Positions 20,230 to 28,597 of a stretch of DNA of 64,000 bases are shown here, one piece after another. Both the position numbers and the translations under genes were made by a program. The DNA comes from Bacillus kexueae (GTDB taxonomy: Bacteria > Bacillota > Bacilli > Bacillales > Aeribacillaceae), in the NCBI RefSeq assembly GCF_022809095.1, contig NZ_JALAZE010000006.1, positions 62,001-126,000 on the forward strand, written 5' to 3'. Numbering within the stretch: position 1 is the stretch's first letter; each line of letters opens with the position of its first letter. The notes below the pieces were generated by a model that saw nothing but the letters and a program-made list of their open reading frames with translations, ran no database searches and had not been told where the DNA came from.

Positions 20230-20276
20230 CTTCACCTCTATACCATTTACAAATTTATTGATTAGGAGTGGATACT

Positions 20277-21866
20277 GTGGGTGTTTTGACCTTCGTTTCA
20301 TTTTTATTTTTTACCGGACTTGTTGCTTTTATTTCTTACCGTTTTACTCGTAAAGAAAATTTAGAGACAGCTGATGGCTATTTTTTAGGCGGACGTAGCT
20401 TGTCTGCATGGGTCATTGCTGGTTCCTTAATGTTAACCAATCTATCAACAGAACAGCTTATCGGACTGAATGCACAAGGTTACGAGTTTAATATGTCTGT
20501 CATGGGTTGGGAGGTAGGATCTGCGCTCGCCCTTGTTATCGTTGCCTTGTATTTACTCCCAAGATACCTTAAAGGCGGTATTACAACGATTCCAGACTTT
20601 TTAGAAGAACGGTATGATTTTGGAACAAAACAAATTGTCACGATTTTATTCCTCTTTGGGTATGTTTTTAATCTTTTACCTCCAATTTTATATTCAGGTG
20701 CGGTTGCGATTAGTGCGATTTTTGATGTTCCTGAACTGCTCGGTGTCAGCCGAACAACTGCCTTATGGATTACCGTTTGGTCGATTGGGATCATCGGTTC
20801 CATTTATGCCATATTCGGTGGATTGAAAGCGGTTGCGGTATCCGATACAATTAATGGAATTGGGCTTTTAATCGGTGGTTTATTAATCCCAACCCTTGGA
20901 TTAGCCGTTTTAGGTGATGGTTCTCCGATCGAAGGTTTCTCAAAAATTATGGAACATACGCCTGAAAAGTTAAATGCGATTGGGTCCGATACTGACCCTG
21001 TTCCGTTTAGCACGATGTTTACAGGTATGCTTCTCGTTAACTTGTTTTATTGGGGAACAGCCCAACATATTATGCAGCGTGCACTAGCCGCTAAAAACTT
21101 GAAAGAAGGACAAAAAGGAATTATCATCGCTGCCTTCTTAAAACTATTAGGTCCAATCTTCTTAATTTTACCGGGAATCATTGCGTTTAACCTTTTCGGC
21201 TCAAAATTAAACCCGATGGATGCTTATTCTGAGCTTGTAAACTATGTATTACCAAAACCACTTGTCGGCTTTTTTGCAGCCGTTTTATTCGGAGCGATCC
21301 TGTCTTCATTTAACTCGGCTTTAAACTCTACGGTTACGTTATTTGTGCTAAATATTTATAAACCGTATTTCAAACCGAACGCTTCCGATAAAATGCTCGT
21401 TCAACATAGTAAAGTCATTGGAATTATTCTCGCTTTATTCGCGATGACGGTTGCGCCATTAATCGAAAAAGCACCACAAGGATTTTTCCAATACTTACAA
21501 ATTGTAAACGGATTCTATAATGTACCAATTTTCACTATCATCTTTATCGGATATGTAACTAAACGCGTCCCTGCCATTGCTGCTAAAATTTCTCTTCTGG
21601 TATTTATTTCGATTTACGCAGCAACTCAACTCGTTTGGGATACTGGCATTCATTTCTTACACATTTTAGCCATCTTATTCGTCCTTTGTTCGGCGCTTAT
21701 GCTCCTAATCGGACGAATTAAGCCTAGAGAAACAGAATTCGTATTACAAGAAAAGCAAGCTGTTGAATTAACCCCATGGAAACTCGTCTACCCTATGGGA
21801 ATAGCCGCAACGATTGCGATGATTATCGTTTATACAATCTTCTCTGGTGTTGGAATTGGGGCTTAA
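20277..21866 (+). CDS. Sodium:solute symporter (SSS family), probable sugar importer
   Basis: About 529 residues starting at GTG 20277, 8 bases after AGGAG; the GTG at 20268 overlaps that site. Around 13-14 membrane segments, with the SSS pieces GYFLGGRSLSAWVIAGSL, SIYAIFGGLKAVAVSDTING and SSFNSALNSTVTLFVLNIY. Resembles YidK/SglT-type sugar symporters. A paralogue with the same motifs lies in the sulfosugar cluster (28598-30373). Position next to galA2 suggests galactose or a galactoside; position next to the sulfosugar cluster leaves that option open. Confidence 0.85.
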   Translation: MGVLTFVSFLFFTGLVAFISYRFTRKENLETADGYFLGGRSLSAWVIAGSLMLTNLSTEQLIGLNAQGYEFNMSVMGWEVGSALALVIVALYLLPRYLKGGITTIPDFLEERYDFGTKQIVTILFLFGYVFNLLPPILYSGAVAISAIFDVPELLGVSRTTALWITVWSIGIIGSIYAIFGGLKAVAVSDTINGIGLLIGGLLIPTLGLAVLGDGSPIEGFSKIMEHTPEKLNAIGSDTDPVPFSTMFTGMLLVNLFYWGTAQHIMQRALAAKNLKEGQKGIIIAAFLKLLGPIFLILPGIIAFNLFGSKLNPMDAYSELVNYVLPKPLVGFFAAVLFGAILSSFNSALNSTVTLFVLNIYKPYFKPNASDKMLVQHSKVIGIILALFAMTVAPLIEKAPQGFFQYLQIVNGFYNVPIFTIIFIGYVTKRVPAIAAKISLLVFISIYAATQLVWDTGIHFLHILAILFVLCSALMLLIGRIKPRETEFVLQEKQAVELTPWKLVYPMGIAATIAMIIVYTIFSGVGIGA

Positions 21867-21867
21867 A

Positions 21868-21911
21868 AAAAGGTTCCGAAATCAGCTACAGCTGATTTCG
21901 GAACCTTTTTA
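21868..21911. terminator. Two-way terminator between symporter and AEC permease
   Basis: A very strong stem of about 17 bp (21871-21887 with 21890-21906) with A-run before and T-run after. It serves the two convergent genes. Confidence 0.9.
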
Positions 21912-21918
21912 TTATTAC

Positions 21919-22830
21919 TTAGAACAAGAAGGTTATTCCATACATAACGAAAGGTAGAGTAATTAGACTAGATAAAGTTGTAATAAGTGTGGCGCTCGAT
22001 ACAAATTCAGGATCGGTTTGAAACTCGATAGCTAGCATCGTCGTATTGGCAGCAGTTGGCATTGCAGCCATCAACACCATAATTTGCTTTAATATTTCAT
22101 CTACTGGCAACATGAATACGATAAAATACGCAATCAATGGCGACAAAATCATACGTGTACCTAATGCAATCGATATCTTTAAAAAAGGTATCTCTTTTAA
22201 CGATATCGTTGCCAGTTGTGCACCTAATATAATCATAATCGTTGGGATGGCAGCATCTGCTACCATATAAACTGCTTTCTCGATATTCTCTCCAAGCTCC
22301 AACTCTGCTAATTGAAACACGATTCCAAACATTGCTCCATATACTAGGGGCATTCGCGTTATCGCACGTAAGGAACTTTTTACACCACTATGTTTTTCAC
22401 TTCCTTTTGCAGCATAATAAACGCCGACAGTTCCCATTAACAGTTGCTGAAACACCATAAGAATTACAGCATAATTCATACCAGTAGTTCCAAAGACAAA
22501 TAAAACGACTGGTGTACCGTAGTTTCCATTATTCATAAATGCCGAAGACAAAATTAAACTACAAATCTCTTTTTCAGTGTATTTTAAAAAGAATCCTATT
22601 ACATACAGAATTATAATAATACTTGCACATAATCCAATCGTATATAAAATCATGTAAGAATATGAAAAACTAATGTTTGTTTCATAGAAAGTGCGAAAAA
22701 CTAAAAATGGCGATAAAAGATAAATCGCCATTTTTGAAAGCATCTTTGGATCAAACTTCAAAAAAGTTTGACCGATAAAGCCAATTGTGAAAATTAAAAA
22801 AATAGGAAGTAATATTTGCAAAAACGTCAT
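21919..22830 (-). CDS. AEC-family permease, candidate sulfolactate exporter
   Basis: 303 residues, about ten membrane segments; AEC (auxin efflux carrier/malate permease) family by the two repeated halves, with NNGNYGTPVVLFVFG near residue 100 and AAMPTAANTTMLA near residue 265. Members carry organic acids such as malate. It is the last gene of the isomerase-GntR-dehydrogenase unit, 17 bp behind the dehydrogenase. Since that pathway ends in 3-sulfolactate, which aerobic Bacillus cannot break down further and must release, export of sulfolactate is the natural guess. This is inference from position. Confidence 0.75.
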   Translation of the reverse strand: MTFLQILLPIFLIFTIGFIGQTFLKFDPKMLSKMAIYLLSPFLVFRTFYETNISFSYSYMILYTIGLCASIIIILYVIGFFLKYTEKEICSLILSSAFMNNGNYGTPVVLFVFGTTGMNYAVILMVFQQLLMGTVGVYYAAKGSEKHSGVKSSLRAITRMPLVYGAMFGIVFQLAELELGENIEKAVYMVADAAIPTIMIILGAQLATISLKEIPFLKISIALGTRMILSPLIAYFIVFMLPVDEILKQIMVLMAAMPTAANTTMLAIEFQTDPEFVSSATLITTLSSLITLPFVMYGITFLF

Positions 22831-22847
22831 GGCTTAGGAGTCCTAAC

Positions 22848-24278
22848 CTATAGATTTAGTACGACGATTCTTTCTTCAGTCATTTCTTCAATCGCGTATT
22901 TTGGACCTTCTTTTCCTGTACCGCTTTTTTTCACACCACCATAAGGCATGTGATCAACTCGATAAGCAGATGCATCGTTCACGATTAATCCACCTACTTC
23001 AATACTCTTTGCAGCCTTCATCGCAAGCGATAAATCGTTTGTGAATAATCCAGCTTGCAAACCATAATCTGAGTCATTCACCCACTCAATCGCATCTTCG
23101 AAATCTCGATAAGGAACAATCGATACTACTGGACCAAACACTTCTTGTCGACATACTTTCATGGAAGGAGAGACGTTCGATAGAATCGTTGGTTCATAAA
23201 AAGCTCCTTGACGTTCACCGCCCAACTCAATTTTAGCTCCTTGTTCCACAGCTTCTTGAACCCAGCTTTCAACTCTTTCAGCATCGCTTAACCTGATCAT
23301 TGGGCCAATATCCGTTGCTTCATCTAGAGGATTTCCTAATTTCAATTCTTTTGTATGAATCATAACTTTTTCTAAAAATTCTTCATAAACTTCTTCATGT
23401 ACATAGACTCTTTGAACAGAGATACACACTTGCCCAGCATTATTAAAGCTTTTTTGAGTCACTAATTGGGCTGCTTTTTCAATATTTGCATCACGATGTA
23501 CAATCGTTGCAGAGTTATTCCCTAGCTCCAATGTAACTTTGCGTAATCCTGCTCTTTCTCTAATATATTCGCCTACTCGAGGGCTTCCTGTAAAAGTAAA
23601 CATATTTACATCACTGTTTTCAAGTAGCCATTTCCCCAGATCTGGGCCATGACCTGTTAATACGTGTAGCCTTCCCTTCGGTAAACCTGCTTCTTCAAAT
23701 AACTTTGCAAGCTTCAAAGCACAAAGTGGAGTCAATTCAGCTGGTTTTACTATCATACTATTACCAGCAGCTAGACCTGGACCGATTTTATGACAAACTA
23801 AATTAAGAGGAACATTAAATGGAGTAATAGCAGCAACGACTCCGACAGGAACTTTAACAGTAAAGGCCATTCGATTTTCAGAACCTGGTGCTGCTTCTAC
23901 AGGTACACCTTCTCCATGAATACGTTTTGCTTCTTCTGCAGAAATTCCTAACGTCTGTGCAGCTCGTTCAACCTCTCCACGAGATTCTCTAATTGGTTTA
24001 CCGACTTCCCGTGCCAATATGCTTGCAAATTCTTCTTTTCGTTCAAGAAGTAACTCCGCTGCTTTTTTCAAAACTAGATAGCGCTTATAGGGTGAAAATT
24101 CTTTTTTAAGTGCATCCTTTGCACTTTGAACAGCGAGGTCAACATCTTCCTTATTGGCAATAGGGACATCCGCAATTTTCTCTTGAGAGAATTTGTCAAA
24201 GACCCCTATACTTTCATCTTTCACAATCCATTTACCATCTATATACATCTCTTGTTTTAATACCGTATTCGTATTCAT
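22848..24278 (-). CDS. sftD: Aldehyde dehydrogenase, probable sulfolactaldehyde dehydrogenase
   Basis: 476 residues, full-length NAD(P)-dependent aldehyde dehydrogenase. Catalytic Cys is in NNAGQVCISVQRVYV, the general-base Glu in VTLELGNNSATIV, and the cofactor loop is FTFTGSPRVG. In the transaldolase sulfoglycolysis pathway such an enzyme oxidises 3-sulfolactaldehyde to 3-sulfolactate. The assignment to that substrate rests on the neighbours: GH31 sulfoquinovosidase, isomerase and transaldolase. Start ATG after AAGGGAGTGGG; 13 bp behind the GntR gene. Confidence 0.8.
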   Translation of the reverse strand: MNTNTVLKQEMYIDGKWIVKDESIGVFDKFSQEKIADVPIANKEDVDLAVQSAKDALKKEFSPYKRYLVLKKAAELLLERKEEFASILAREVGKPIRESRGEVERAAQTLGISAEEAKRIHGEGVPVEAAPGSENRMAFTVKVPVGVVAAITPFNVPLNLVCHKIGPGLAAGNSMIVKPAELTPLCALKLAKLFEEAGLPKGRLHVLTGHGPDLGKWLLENSDVNMFTFTGSPRVGEYIRERAGLRKVTLELGNNSATIVHRDANIEKAAQLVTQKSFNNAGQVCISVQRVYVHEEVYEEFLEKVMIHTKELKLGNPLDEATDIGPMIRLSDAERVESWVQEAVEQGAKIELGGERQGAFYEPTILSNVSPSMKVCRQEVFGPVVSIVPYRDFEDAIEWVNDSDYGLQAGLFTNDLSLAMKAAKSIEVGGLIVNDASAYRVDHMPYGGVKKSGTGKEGPKYAIEEMTEERIVVLNL

Positions 24279-24291
24279 AATCCCACTCCCT

Positions 24292-25023
24292 TTATCGTGT
24301 TAATTTTATCTGATATTCATAAAAATCACTTCGAAACTTAATATGTGTCCATTCAATAGGTAAATTATCAATACCAAAACTAAGTCGCTTTATATGAAGA
24401 AGTGATTGTCCGCCCTGAATGCCTAGTAAAGTTGCTTCATATGTTGTTGCATTGACTGCTGATATTTCATCCTTTGATCTTTTCAAAAAAATTCCGTTCC
24501 TTTCTAGCACTTCGTAAAAATTGAGCGTTGAAAGGTCCTCTTTTATAAATAATTCTCCAATACTTTCAGGCCAACAACTACGCTCAAAGGCAACAGGTTT
24601 TGTTTCGATGTATCGAATCCGCTCAATTAGAAGTAGTTTTGATTCCTGTTCACTGAGCTTTAATATTTTTTGCTCTCGAAATAAGTCATCTGCCCATATC
24701 ACTCTTAAAACTTTTGAATTTGTTGCGAATCCTTTGTCCTTTACTTGTTCAGCAAACCCTCTCAAACCTTGTTGGTTCCCAACCAATCGAGGAAGTTTTA
24801 CAACAGTTCCTTTTCCTTGTATTTTCTCTAAAATTCCTTCTTGAACGAGAAGTTCAACTGCTTGACGAATGGTTGTTCTGGATACTTGATACCTAGTCAT
24901 TAGCTCTCGCTCAGTTGGAATTAGTTCATTAGGCTTCCATTCCTTGTTTCGTATTCTTTTGACTAACAAATGTTTGATTTGTAAGTAAAGAGGAAGATTT
25001 TTATTACTATCTACTTCCATCAT
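24292..25023 (-). CDS. GntR-family regulator (HutC/UTRA type), sulfosugar cluster
   Basis: 243 residues. N-terminal winged helix (PLYLQIKHLLVKRIRNKEW, then RYQVSRTTIRQAVELLVQEG), C-terminal UTRA ligand-binding domain (LLLIERIRYIETKPVAFER). It lies between isomerase and dehydrogenase in the same unit, so it probably senses sulfoquinovose or an intermediate and controls the cluster. Possible targets are the TTACGTAA-like inverted motifs before the transaldolase and in the gap behind it. The ligand is not known from sequence. Confidence 0.85.
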   Translation of the reverse strand: MMEVDSNKNLPLYLQIKHLLVKRIRNKEWKPNELIPTERELMTRYQVSRTTIRQAVELLVQEGILEKIQGKGTVVKLPRLVGNQQGLRGFAEQVKDKGFATNSKVLRVIWADDLFREQKILKLSEQESKLLLIERIRYIETKPVAFERSCWPESIGELFIKEDLSTLNFYEVLERNGIFLKRSKDEISAVNATTYEATLLGIQGGQSLLHIKRLSFGIDNLPIEWTHIKFRSDFYEYQIKLTR

Positions 25024-25044
25024 AGTGATGATAACCTCTTCCTT

Positions 25045-26382
25045 TTAGATCGTTACAACCGGTAATTGTAGTCGTTTTGCTAAAAGTTCTAATTCTTCTT
25101 TCACATCGTCATATACGAGAGCAAAATGTGGTTCTACCCCTTCTTCCATTAACTTTACCAGCGAGTCAGAAACATCCTTACTCAGCTGAACTTCTACTGA
25201 TGTGCCGTTGAATGGTTGTTTTGTATCTAATGCTTCGCCGTCAAATATAATCATCCTGTAGCCTTGTGGTGTATAACCAACACGAAAAATTGTAACTTTT
25301 CCTGGTTTTAAACCAAACTCCATCGTCAAGCCCAACTTTCGATTTGGATGCACCCCCGCTTTTGCTCCTGTTTTGGGATGCGCTAATGAATATGCCCCAG
25401 CTCCGCAATGCCAGAACACAACGGAATTATTCGTTTCATTTACATGAACTAAATCACCTAAGTAAGGAGCTTCTCCTTCCGACAATTGTTGCAATATATA
25501 CATGGATAATGCCCCATGGATGTCTGATTCACACGAAGAAGGGACCTTAAGTTCTGTGAACTGGGATAAAACTGTACATGCAGCTGCTCCTAGCTCGTTA
25601 AAGAAATCGGGCCAACAACGAATTGCCAACGCGCGAATATTATTTGTATCAATATACTTTTGGACATAAGTAAAAAACTGGGCAAACCTTTGAACCGTTT
25701 CTTCATTTCTGTTGATGCCATGCACATATTTTTCAGCAATGTCGACAGCAGGCATCCATTCACTTTCTGGAAGATGAACACATTCTTTAAAAGCTTTCTT
25801 TAAGTCAAGCTGATCTGTCATTACTCCAAACACGCTTTCCAACTCTTCTTCTTTTGTGTCAGAGAAGAAAAAGCCTGGTGGATGATCTCCAATTACACCA
25901 ATTTTCAATTTATTCAAATCACGAATAACTGATTGAACCTTTAATGTTTTCAGTAAATTTTGGTGAAGTTTAGGTTCGTCTGGATTTCCAAATAAAAATG
26001 AAAACGGGTGTTGATGATTTTTTAGTACATTGCACGTACTATTACCGCCCGTTAAAGAATTTAGTCGAAGTCTTCCTCCTACACTCGGTTCACGAACAGA
26101 CCAGACAACAACATGCTCTGACCTTTCATTTATTATTGTTTGGATGAACTCTCCATCTGCAAATGTCACACTTTGATATAGTATCGCGTCGACTTCAACT
26201 TCTTTCATGTCACGTAAAAATAACTCTAGATCTTCTATACTTGTCACGATTTCACTTGGTGCATATACTTCTGAACAATTCATTTTTAACCAATCTATCG
26301 TTTTGACACGATACTCTTCTCCCACTTGTAAATCAAATGTTTTACGACCAATTGGTACATATAGTACACGGTGTTCTAACAT
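25045..26382 (-). CDS. sftI: L-fucose isomerase-like sugar isomerase, probable sulfoquinovose isomerase
   Basis: 445 residues of the L-fucose/L-arabinose isomerase family. Likely metal ligands are Glu285 and Asp287 in SCESDIHG, Asp310 and His325 in FWHCGAGAYS. In the transaldolase sulfoglycolysis pathway an isomerase of this family turns sulfoquinovose into 6-deoxy-6-sulfofructose. Context fits: transaldolase and sulfoquinovosidase nearby. It opens the second transcription unit of the cluster, after the terminator at 26487-26527. An isomerase for another aldose would be the alternative. Confidence 0.8.
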   Translation of the reverse strand: MLEHRVLYVPIGRKTFDLQVGEEYRVKTIDWLKMNCSEVYAPSEIVTSIEDLELFLRDMKEVEVDAILYQSVTFADGEFIQTIINERSEHVVVWSVREPSVGGRLRLNSLTGGNSTCNVLKNHQHPFSFLFGNPDEPKLHQNLLKTLKVQSVIRDLNKLKIGVIGDHPPGFFFSDTKEEELESVFGVMTDQLDLKKAFKECVHLPESEWMPAVDIAEKYVHGINRNEETVQRFAQFFTYVQKYIDTNNIRALAIRCWPDFFNELGAAACTVLSQFTELKVPSSCESDIHGALSMYILQQLSEGEAPYLGDLVHVNETNNSVVFWHCGAGAYSLAHPKTGAKAGVHPNRKLGLTMEFGLKPGKVTIFRVGYTPQGYRMIIFDGEALDTKQPFNGTSVEVQLSKDVSDSLVKLMEEGVEPHFALVYDDVKEELELLAKRLQLPVVTI

Positions 26383-26486
26383 TCCAATATTCCCCTTTTC
26401 ATTGTTGATATTTCCATTATAAAGATAGTAACCTTTTATGTAAAGATAATAACAAGTTATTTTTCTATCAATTTTAAATTTTTAAA

Positions 26487-26527
26487 TAAAAAAATGAAAG
26501 GGAAGTCACTTAATTGACTTCCCTTTC
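26487..26527 (-). terminator. Terminator behind the GH31 gene
   Basis: A 13-bp perfect stem (26496-26508 with 26515-26527) and T-run on the minus strand. It splits the sulfosugar cluster into two transcription units. Confidence 0.9.
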
Positions 26528-26532
26528 CCCAT

Positions 26533-28581
26533 TTATTCTCCATACTTATGTCGAATCTTTTCAAATAATTCAATCCAAGAAGAGCCTTTTCGAACAAATA
26601 CAGGTGGATACCCAATTTCTGCACTAATTCGTATATTTCCTTTTGAAAAAGACTGACCTGTCCATAAATGAATCCATTCATCTTCTGGTAAATACACATT
26701 CCATTCCTTTACACCTTCATGATATACAGGTGCTACAAGAATATCTCTACCATATAAGTATTGGTACTGAATCTCATATGTTTTTGGATCATCTTCATAG
26801 TGCATAAATAATGGACGCTGCACAGGAATTCCTTTTTCAGCATTCTCTTTCACGAGCATTTTTGTGTAGGGAGCTAAATCAACATAAATATTGGTCATGC
26901 GAGCAAAGTGTTTTAACGTTTCCTCATCCCCATCAAATTGGAAACAATCATAAGGGCGGTTCCCTTCATGAGAGCGCATGACAGGGGTAAATGTATTTAG
27001 ATCAGTCCAACGAAGTAATAATTCCTTTGAACGCTTCATTCCGTGCAAGCTTGTATATCCTCCGATATCACTGTGATGAAGCCCCATCCCCGACATTCCA
27101 GATGATAAAGCAGCAGGGATCACTGATGCAAGACCGTCATCGAGACTCCAATCAACAGACTGGTCACCAGCCCATAAGAGCGTACAATATTTTTGGAACC
27201 CACTGTAACCAGCTCTCATGAAGTAAACAACTTCCCCTAACTTTCCAGCTTCTTTCACCGCTTCAAAATTCGTCTTCGCCCACAATTCTGGCCAAGCATT
27301 ATGCATAAGCATCGGAGATTTACCATTTTTTAAAGTAACATCCGTAGGTAAATATTCTCCAAAATCAGCCATCCATCCATCTAACCCAAACGATATTAAA
27401 TGCTCTTTTATTACTTGTTTATACCATTCTGTAGCGGCGGGATTTGTGAAATCTACAACTCCACAATCAAATTCACCAAAATCTACTAAATATGTCTCAC
27501 CTTGATTATTTAGTGCAAGATACCCTTTTTCTTCCGCTTCTTTGAATAAGTCTCCTTCAACAGCAACATAAGGGTTGATATAGCCTAGGAAACGAACCCC
27601 CTGTTCTTTCCACTCTTTCAATTTATTGTCCAAGTTAGGGTATAACTCTCGATTCCACTTCCAATTCCACATGAGACGCTTCCCGAATGAGGTAATTCGC
27701 TCACCTTGCCAATCTTGACACCAAACGGCCCCCACTTTAATGCCATACGATTTAGCCAGATCCAATTTCTGTTGAACCGTTTCCGTTCCTCCTTGAATTG
27801 CTAACCACATTCCGTTGTAGGTCCATTCCGGTAATTCAGGTTGACGTCCAAAAAATGCGCTAACTTTCTGCACAAGTTCTAGAAAACTACTCGCTCCTTC
27901 AATCATTATATTTTTCGGCTCAGCCCATATTTGTAACTCATGAAAGTCATCATGGCGGAAATCAAAGTCAGAATATGCTGTCGTATCTACATGTAAGAAG
28001 TACTTTTTACTAGAAACAAACGTTGGTTGCGGATAATTCGTATGATAATAATCACCACCGGCTTTATCTTTCACATCTGCCTGCCATGTTACATACGTGT
28101 TTTTATTTCGGCCAACACCTGGTTCTGACGTCCAAAGAGGAAAATTCTTCCCCCTCAAATTAAAATGAGACATTTGTTCACCGCAGCCATATACTTTTTC
28201 ATCTTTTGAAGCTTCAATTCTAATCCAATAGCGGTTATAGGTTTCATTCGATTTTAATAATTGTAGGTGAATTTTCTCATCCGTTACCTTCAGTAAATAC
28301 GTCATAACTGGCTCTTGATCAATATGCATATAGAAATCTATGCAATATCCTGCTCCTACTTCTTTTACTTGACTATATCGAAGCGGAATTCTTTCTAAAA
28401 GATAATCCTCAATCTGGAAGTTACCTCGGTACATTTCCACTTTTTCTTTCCCGATTCCTACATAAAGCAATGGATCAGAAACACGATGAGAAAGAATGGG
28501 TTCTCCACTCCAATATACCGTCCACTCACCATCTTTCATTTGTACAGTCATTCCTTCGTTCTTTAAAACTTGGGTATTCAT
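26533..28581 (-). CDS. yihQ: GH31 sulfoquinovosidase (YihQ-like)
   Basis: 682 residues. GH31 TIM barrel with nucleophile Asp406 (WMADFGEY) and acid/base Asp473 (LWAGDQSVDW). The sulfonate-reading set known from E. coli YihQ is present with a constant +1 shift: Gln289, Arg302 and Trp305 in the CQDW...SFGKRLMW stretch and Tyr509 in HSDIGGYTS. This separates it from ordinary alpha-glucosidases. It frees sulfoquinovose from sulfoquinovosyl glycerol and related plant sulfolipid remnants. No signal peptide, so the glycoside is taken in first. 16 bp behind the symporter gene. Confidence 0.9.
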   Translation of the reverse strand: MNTQVLKNEGMTVQMKDGEWTVYWSGEPILSHRVSDPLLYVGIGKEKVEMYRGNFQIEDYLLERIPLRYSQVKEVGAGYCIDFYMHIDQEPVMTYLLKVTDEKIHLQLLKSNETYNRYWIRIEASKDEKVYGCGEQMSHFNLRGKNFPLWTSEPGVGRNKNTYVTWQADVKDKAGGDYYHTNYPQPTFVSSKKYFLHVDTTAYSDFDFRHDDFHELQIWAEPKNIMIEGASSFLELVQKVSAFFGRQPELPEWTYNGMWLAIQGGTETVQQKLDLAKSYGIKVGAVWCQDWQGERITSFGKRLMWNWKWNRELYPNLDNKLKEWKEQGVRFLGYINPYVAVEGDLFKEAEEKGYLALNNQGETYLVDFGEFDCGVVDFTNPAATEWYKQVIKEHLISFGLDGWMADFGEYLPTDVTLKNGKSPMLMHNAWPELWAKTNFEAVKEAGKLGEVVYFMRAGYSGFQKYCTLLWAGDQSVDWSLDDGLASVIPAALSSGMSGMGLHHSDIGGYTSLHGMKRSKELLLRWTDLNTFTPVMRSHEGNRPYDCFQFDGDEETLKHFARMTNIYVDLAPYTKMLVKENAEKGIPVQRPLFMHYEDDPKTYEIQYQYLYGRDILVAPVYHEGVKEWNVYLPEDEWIHLWTGQSFSKGNIRISAEIGYPPVFVRKGSSWIELFEKIRHKYGE

Positions 28582-28597
28582 TCCCTACTTCACCTCA

